Positions 61,914 through 64,000 of a stretch of 64,000 nt of DNA are shown one piece after another (the stretch's first letter is position 1; each line of letters opens with the position of its first letter). The translations under genes and the position numbers were made by a program. This DNA comes from Paulownia fortunei (taxonomy: Eukaryota; Streptophyta; Magnoliopsida; Lamiales; Paulowniaceae): assembly GCA_019321725.1 (NCBI GenBank), contig CM033121.1, positions 6,572,001-6,636,000 on the forward strand, written 5' to 3'. Below the pieces are notes generated by a model. It worked only from the letters and a program-made list of their open reading frames with translations. It was not told the origin of the DNA and did no database searches.

Positions 61914-63883
61914 TTGGCATCTAATCTATTAGAGCCTATGCTGATCAGAATCTATACAAATGTATCCTAACAGTATGGCTCTCATTTTAGTGAAATGTAA
62001 CAAATTTTGAAGAGTTTCTTATTCTCTATTGGATTTGATAACAGACACAACTTTTCAAATTCCAAGCTTAATTGAAATTACGAGCACATTTTAGAAGTTG
62101 AAAAAGAAAAGGAAAAAGAAAAGGACAATACAATGTTTTAATTTTTATATTCATATGGATGACAAAATATCGTATTAATTATTATGTCTTAAGGACACGG
62201 ATTGTGTGTAAGCTTATTATTCATTCTACATATACGACCTTCTAAAACCAAAAGCATTTTGATGAAATTTTTTGAACATTTTTTTGGATTTTTTCAAAGT
62301 TTCCAAATTGTCAATCGAAGCATTTTAATGAAATTTTTTGATCTTTTTGGATTTGTTTCAGAGTTTCAAATTGCCAATTGAACTTCATGAGTTGGTCCAA
62401 AATATTCAAATTTGGCTTTCATTGGAATATTGGATGTTCTTGTAATTGGGTATTCTTGTTTTGGTTCAGTTCACTCATGTTAAACAACATATACCTAAAA
62501 ATTGGACATAAACTTGATTTTTAGTTGGGATTTTTTTTTTTGATAATTAATATCATGATGCTTTACTAATAATAATGGGCAAACACTCAGTAAAGAGTAC
62601 AATAATAGTACAAAACAAAAGATGACCCATGGCTCCCACCATTAACATCCATTTTGGCATAGCTAATAGAAGATTCAACATTAGGGCAAAACATAAAATG
62701 ACGAAGGATAAAAATTATATGTTGGTTTTCTCGAACTTTGTTGGATCCTCCAATTTGGACACAATAAACAATTTCTGAACTTTCTTGGATCCTCCAATTA
62801 GGGCACAACAAACATTCCATGTCTAGTTCCAACTCCAGTGAATTGAAGAGGAATGGACACCATTGCCACTAAGCTCAAGACACCCTAATTTATAAGAACT
62901 TTATGCCGGCCACTATATTGCACACTTGCAGTTATTAGTCATCAAGAGGAATACAGGAATATTTTCAGTGGGATTTTATTAATTTTTGTGTGAAATTTAA
63001 AATATATTTGAATAATTATATTTAGATAGAAAATTTATAGAAAATTTATAAAATTGATAATGAAATTATATTTTGTTCATAATTTTTAAAGGAATTATTT
63101 TCAAAATATATGTATATAATTTATTAAGTGATTTGATAGTGGTGGGCTTATAGTTAATATTTTATGAGAGTTAAATATTTTAATAGAATAATTTTTTTTG
63201 TGGTGAGTTTTATATTAATAATTTAATTTATAATAAAAATATATTAATAAGAGTTAGTTGTGGGTGTTATATTAATGATGTAAATGATAATAAAAATATA
63301 CTAATAAAAGTTAATGAATAATTGTGGGTCCAACATTATGTAAATGGTAATAAAAATTACTAATAAGAGATAATAGATAGTTATGTCCTAGTAATTAGTT
63401 GTAGATTCCTATTGTACTGGATTGGGGAGACATGAGTGGAGTGAAGTTAAGAAATTGATTGATATTTTACAAGAATAAGTTTGAAAATAGAAAAATATGG
63501 TTGGAAAATATTTTGAGTAGAAAAATAAAAAGATAGAATGAATTATTTCCTACGAGATTTAGTAAAAAACAAACATGCATCTAGAATAGTAAAAATGAAA
63601 ACATTCCAAACGAGGTCTTAAAGTTCAGACATTAGAGATAATCAAAACTGAGAAATTAATACATAGTAGTTTTCGGAGATCACATGGACAATATTTCACC
63701 TGTGTGGAATATAAAAGATTAAGCAATATGTTGACAATTGAAAGAGCGAAGAGTGTGGCAGTTAACAATAGGATGAATCAAAAAAGTTGGTCGTAAATCT
63801 CAGACTAGTGACTAACTACAGGTGACCTGAACTCACAGCAAGTATGTACAGCTCCCACCTAAATACCTGTTTAATCACCAACA
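61914..63883. other. AT-rich intergenic region
   Basis: No supported gene. It contains a possible retroposon 3' end on the minus strand (62530-62850) and a very AT-rich part with repeated TTAATAATAAAAAT-type phrases (about 63160-63380). The 62587-62832 minus frame is discussed under the retroposon entry. Confidence 0.5.
62530..62850 (-). mobile_element. Possible retroposon 3' end with internal tandem repeat
   Basis: Read on the minus strand, sequence with two copies of TTGGAGGATCCAA(C/G)AAAGTTC (near 62740 and 62785, about 44 bases apart) runs into a non-coding tail and ends in TAATTATC followed by a run of A (plus-strand T run at 62530-62540). A terminal A run suggests retroposition of a transcript. 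Source and target-site duplication are unknown. Confidence 0.3.
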
Positions 63884-64000
63884 GGGGAAGGTACTTTCAT
63901 GCAACTCGAAGCAAAACTGCAATTCCAGCATTGCGTTCCATGGAAGCCAAAATTCAAGGAGAACACACGGTATTTCAAGAGCAGCGACAACTTCAACCAG
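63884..64000 (+). CDS. Possible partial exon running off the right edge
   Basis: After an acceptor-like ACCAACAG ending at about 63884, an open frame runs to the end of the window. It includes an ATG at 63899 and reads MQLEAKLQFQHCVPW, then KPKFKENTRYFKSSDNFNQ. The mix of charged, aromatic and cysteine residues and the higher GC content than the flank are coding-like. I do not recognise the family. A minus-strand frame over the same bases is also open, so strand is uncertain. Confidence 0.25.

Noticed and set aside
1..64000. tRNA genes, rRNA and CRISPR-like arrays
   Set aside because: No cloverleaf with both internal boxes outside the SINE, no rRNA sequence and no regularly spaced repeats were seen.

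Overview
The window is nuclear DNA from a flowering plant, almost certainly a eudicot. Genes have GT-AG introns, gene density is low, non-coding DNA is very AT-rich with many (TA)n, (GA)n and (CA)n runs, and the recognisable genes are plant families with two microRNA target sites. I cannot fix the species; an asterid would fit but this is a guess.

Layout. 429-2230 (+): a two-exon GPI-anchored lipid transfer protein. 6367-10356 (+): a ten-exon triple RanBP2-type zinc-finger protein like Arabidopsis At1g67325, with an apparent one-base frameshift in exon 4. 13724-16836 (-): a four-exon SQUAMOSA-promoter-binding-like (SPL) transcription factor with a miR156 site. 27510-32324 (-): a probable multi-exon gene for a small membrane protein I do not recognise, starting beside a promoter rich in GGCCCA elements. 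41358-47403 (+): the F-box/Kelch protein LCR (like At1g27340) with a miR394 site and a 4.6 kb intron that carries an internal tandem duplication. 52327-55462 (-): RAMP4/SERP-type ER membrane protein whose first coding exon is only the start codon. An open frame runs off the right edge.

Between the genes lie mobile-element remains: a foldback element (12111-12838), a MITE-like element (about 3678-3925), degenerate LTR-like pieces (20.9 kb and 33.7-34.6 kb), a decayed L1-type LINE (about 56290-60470), a tRNA-derived SINE with a target-site duplication (61691-61913), tandem duplications and many microsatellites.

The most unusual object is a near-perfect long inverted repeat at 20201-20551. Each arm is about 165-170 bases and the loop is 17 bases. 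Both arms carry the same glutamine-rich C-terminal coding fragment ending at the same stop codon. It looks like an inverted duplication of the 3' end of a gene located elsewhere, the structure from which young plant microRNA or siRNA loci are thought to arise.

The genes do not form a pathway. SPL and LCR are both developmental regulators under microRNA control (miR156 for phase change, miR394 for shoot meristem and leaf shape). RAMP4 and the lipid transfer protein act in the secretory pathway or at the cell surface.
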